This document shows positions 5,541 to 6,787 of a stretch of 6,787 nucleotides of DNA, in pieces. A program made the position numbers and the translations under genes. Every line of letters begins with the position of its first letter. Position 1 is the first letter of the stretch. Location of the stretch: contig CBDBFH010000010.1 of the NCBI GenBank assembly GCA_965204775.1, positions 1 to 6,787 of the forward strand, read 5' to 3'. The stretch is from CBDBFH01 sp965204775. GTDB taxonomy: Bacteria > Pseudomonadota > Alphaproteobacteria > JAPOUT01 > G958296285. Below the pieces are notes generated by a model. That model was not told where the DNA came from and ran no database searches. It worked only from the letters and a program-made list of their open reading frames with translations.

Positions 5541-6787
5541 ATGGCAAAGGGATAGATGGCAAATTTCAGATTCTGCAATTTCTGGGCGTCGCCATGGGCG
5601 GCGTCCTGCTCGCCATACAGGCTGTGGCAGCCCAGAAGCGCGCCAAGGCGATGGAGGAGACGGCGAAGAACACCGAGAAGGGACTGCGGCAGGAGCGTCT
5701 GAAAAACGCCATCGAACACATGGGTCACGACTCAGATTCCGTTCGTCTGGGCGGGGCCTACGAGCTCTTCCATCTGGCGGAAGACAACCAGGAATTGCGG
5801 CGGACGGTTTTCGACGTGCTCTGCGCGCACGTCCGCCGGACGACGAGCGGTTTCGAGTATCAAAAGGAATGCTCGGAGAAGCCTTCCGAGGAAATCCAAA
5901 GCCTGCTGACCCTGCTTTTCACGCAGAAGCATGACGTCTTTCGGGGTTTCCACATCCACCTGGCGGGCAGCTGGCTGAACGGCGCGAATCTTCGCAATGC
6001 GCGCTTGGGAGGGGCGAATCTTCAGGGCGCGCGGCTGGAAAAGGCAGCTCTCGATGATGCGCAACTGCGAGGGGCAAATCTCCCGAAGGCGCAACTACAA
6101 GGGGCGTGTCTTTTGAGGGCACAGTTGCAAGAGGCGAATCTTCAAGAAGCGCAACTACAAGGGGCGAATCTCGTGGAGGCGCAGTTGCAAGGGGCGAATA
6201 TTCAGGGTGCGCAATTGCAAAGGGCGGATCTTCAGGGCGCGCATTTGCAAGGGGCGAATCTCGTGGAGGCGCAGTTGCAAAAGGCGGATCTCGTAGGTGC
6301 GCAACTGCAAGGGGCGGATCTCAGAAGGACGCAGTTCCAAGGGGCAAATCTCGAGGGTGCGCATTTGCAAGGAGCGAATATTCAGGACGCACAATTGCAA
6401 GGGGCCCATCTTTGGCGTGCGCAATTGCAAGGGGCGTATCTTGTGGGTGCGCAGTTGCAAGGGGCGGAATTTATGGGTGCGCAGTTGCAAGGGGCGAGTC
6501 TTGTGGATGCGCATTTGCAAAGGGCGGATCTCGTGGATGCGCAGTTACAAGGAGCGTATCTCGGATCGGCACGGTTGCAAGGAGCGGATCTCGAGGGTGC
6601 GTATTTGCAAGGGGCGAATCTCTGGGGTGCGCGGTTGCAAGGAGCGAATCTTCAGGACGCGCATTTGCAAGGGGCAGTCAGTGAAGAAATATCGTATTAC
6701 GGTGATTTTACGGGACGCATGAGGGCGTTAGCCGACCGTAAGAGCGATCTCTCCGGCGCCATTTTCGGGGGCGGACTGAAGAGGGAA
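5516..6787 (+). CDS. Membrane-anchored pentapeptide-repeat protein (3' end outside window)
   Basis: The frame is open from 5150 to the right edge with no stop, giving 424 residues from ATG 5516. A membrane helix lies at about 19-39 (ILQFLGVAMGGVLLAIQAV), followed by a charged, likely coiled-coil stretch ending NTEKGLRQERLKNAIEHMG. A conserved domain follows with SVRLGGAYELFHLAED, TVFDVLCAHVRRTT and KPSEEIQSLLTLLF (about 54-143), a block I recall from other bacterial pentapeptide-repeat membrane proteins. Residues 158-387 are 23 decapeptides of the type A(N/D)LxxAQLQG, 46 pentapeptides predicted to build a right-handed quadrilateral beta-helix of about eleven coils. A distinct C-terminal region starts at 388 (SYYGDFTGRMRALADRKSD, then LSGAIFGGG) and is cut by the window. 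ATG 5516 has only a weak GGGAAAG upstream, and it overlaps the membrane segment, so the true N-terminus is probably that segment, separated by a frameshift. The function is unknown; such repeats serve as binding scaffolds. Confidence 0.85.
   Translation, partial: MGFSPLRVNGKGIDGKFQILQFLGVAMGGVLLAIQAVAAQKRAKAMEETAKNTEKGLRQERLKNAIEHMGHDSDSVRLGGAYELFHLAEDNQELRRTVFDVLCAHVRRTTSGFEYQKECSEKPSEEIQSLLTLLFTQKHDVFRGFHIHLAGSWLNGANLRNARLGGANLQGARLEKAALDDAQLRGANLPKAQLQGACLLRAQLQEANLQEAQLQGANLVEAQLQGANIQGAQLQRADLQGAHLQGANLVEAQLQKADLVGAQLQGADLRRTQFQGANLEGAHLQGANIQDAQLQGAHLWRAQLQGAYLVGAQLQGAEFMGAQLQGASLVDAHLQRADLVDAQLQGAYLGSARLQGADLEGAYLQGANLWGARLQGANLQDAHLQGAVSEEISYYGDFTGRMRALADRKSDLSGAIFGGGLKRE
5987..6676 (+). 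repeat. Tandem array of 23 units of 30 nt coding decapeptides
   Basis: The array keeps an exact 30-nt period for 690 nt with no insertion or deletion. A typical unit reads AATCTCGTGGAGGCG followed by CAGTTGCAAGGGGCG. The half coding AQLQG or AHLQG is nearly constant, while the two residues after A(N/D)L vary in every unit. The first three units (5987-6076) are the most diverged, suggesting that the array grew by duplication of the inner units. Confidence 0.95.

Noticed and set aside
5987..6676. Regular 30-nt repeats considered as a CRISPR array
   Set aside because: Units abut without spacers and translate into a single continuous pentapeptide protein.
6106..6684. Open frames in other phases and on the minus strand across the repeat array
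   Set aside because: The 30-nt unit lacks stops in several frames, so its repetition leaves them open by construction; only the pentapeptide frame continues into conserved domains on both sides.

Overview
This is a GC-rich bacterial window with dense Shine-Dalgarno-led genes. TTG and GTG starts are common: four of the five complete, confidently called genes begin with one. The gene content fits an anaerobic, probably diderm bacterium: a cytoplasmic NagZ-type hexosaminidase, a GT4/PIG-L pair, a YchF with a C-terminal TGS domain, a class I glutamine amidotransferase of the PuuD/C26 family, and a membrane-anchored pentapeptide-repeat protein. I cannot assign a phylum from the sequence alone. Synergistota or a Desulfovibrio-like lineage are guesses at low confidence.

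Layout. Positions 1-2292 hold a tight plus-strand operon: the C-terminal end of a GT4 glycosyltransferase, then a PIG-L/LmbE zinc deacetylase (18-nt gap), then a NagZ-like GH3 enzyme (9-nt gap). The first two resemble the GlcNAc-transferase and deacetylase pair of mycothiol/bacillithiol-type pathways, but the final product cannot be read here. A convergent minus-strand pair follows: a PuuD-like amidotransferase (4276 to 3506) and then ychF (3391 to 2324), separated by 114 nt containing two inverted repeats. A 241-bp divergent intergenic region separates the amidotransferase from a small two-helix membrane protein (4518-4820). It carries a good sigma70-type promoter on the plus strand and a weaker candidate on the minus strand.

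Positions 4821-5213 have no convincing gene. From about 5176 to the right edge lies the most unusual part: a T-rich, internally duplicated hydrophobic segment in one frame, overlapping a second frame that encodes a membrane helix, a conserved soluble domain and 23 exact-period 30-nt repeats (46 pentapeptides). The membrane segment and the pentapeptide protein look like one gene broken by a single-base frameshift near 5537. A second break of the same kind may lie near 5211, because the only strong ribosome-binding site (5159-5164) serves an out-of-frame ATG. The gene runs off the right edge without a stop.

I see no tRNA, rRNA, CRISPR array, insertion sequence or replication origin.
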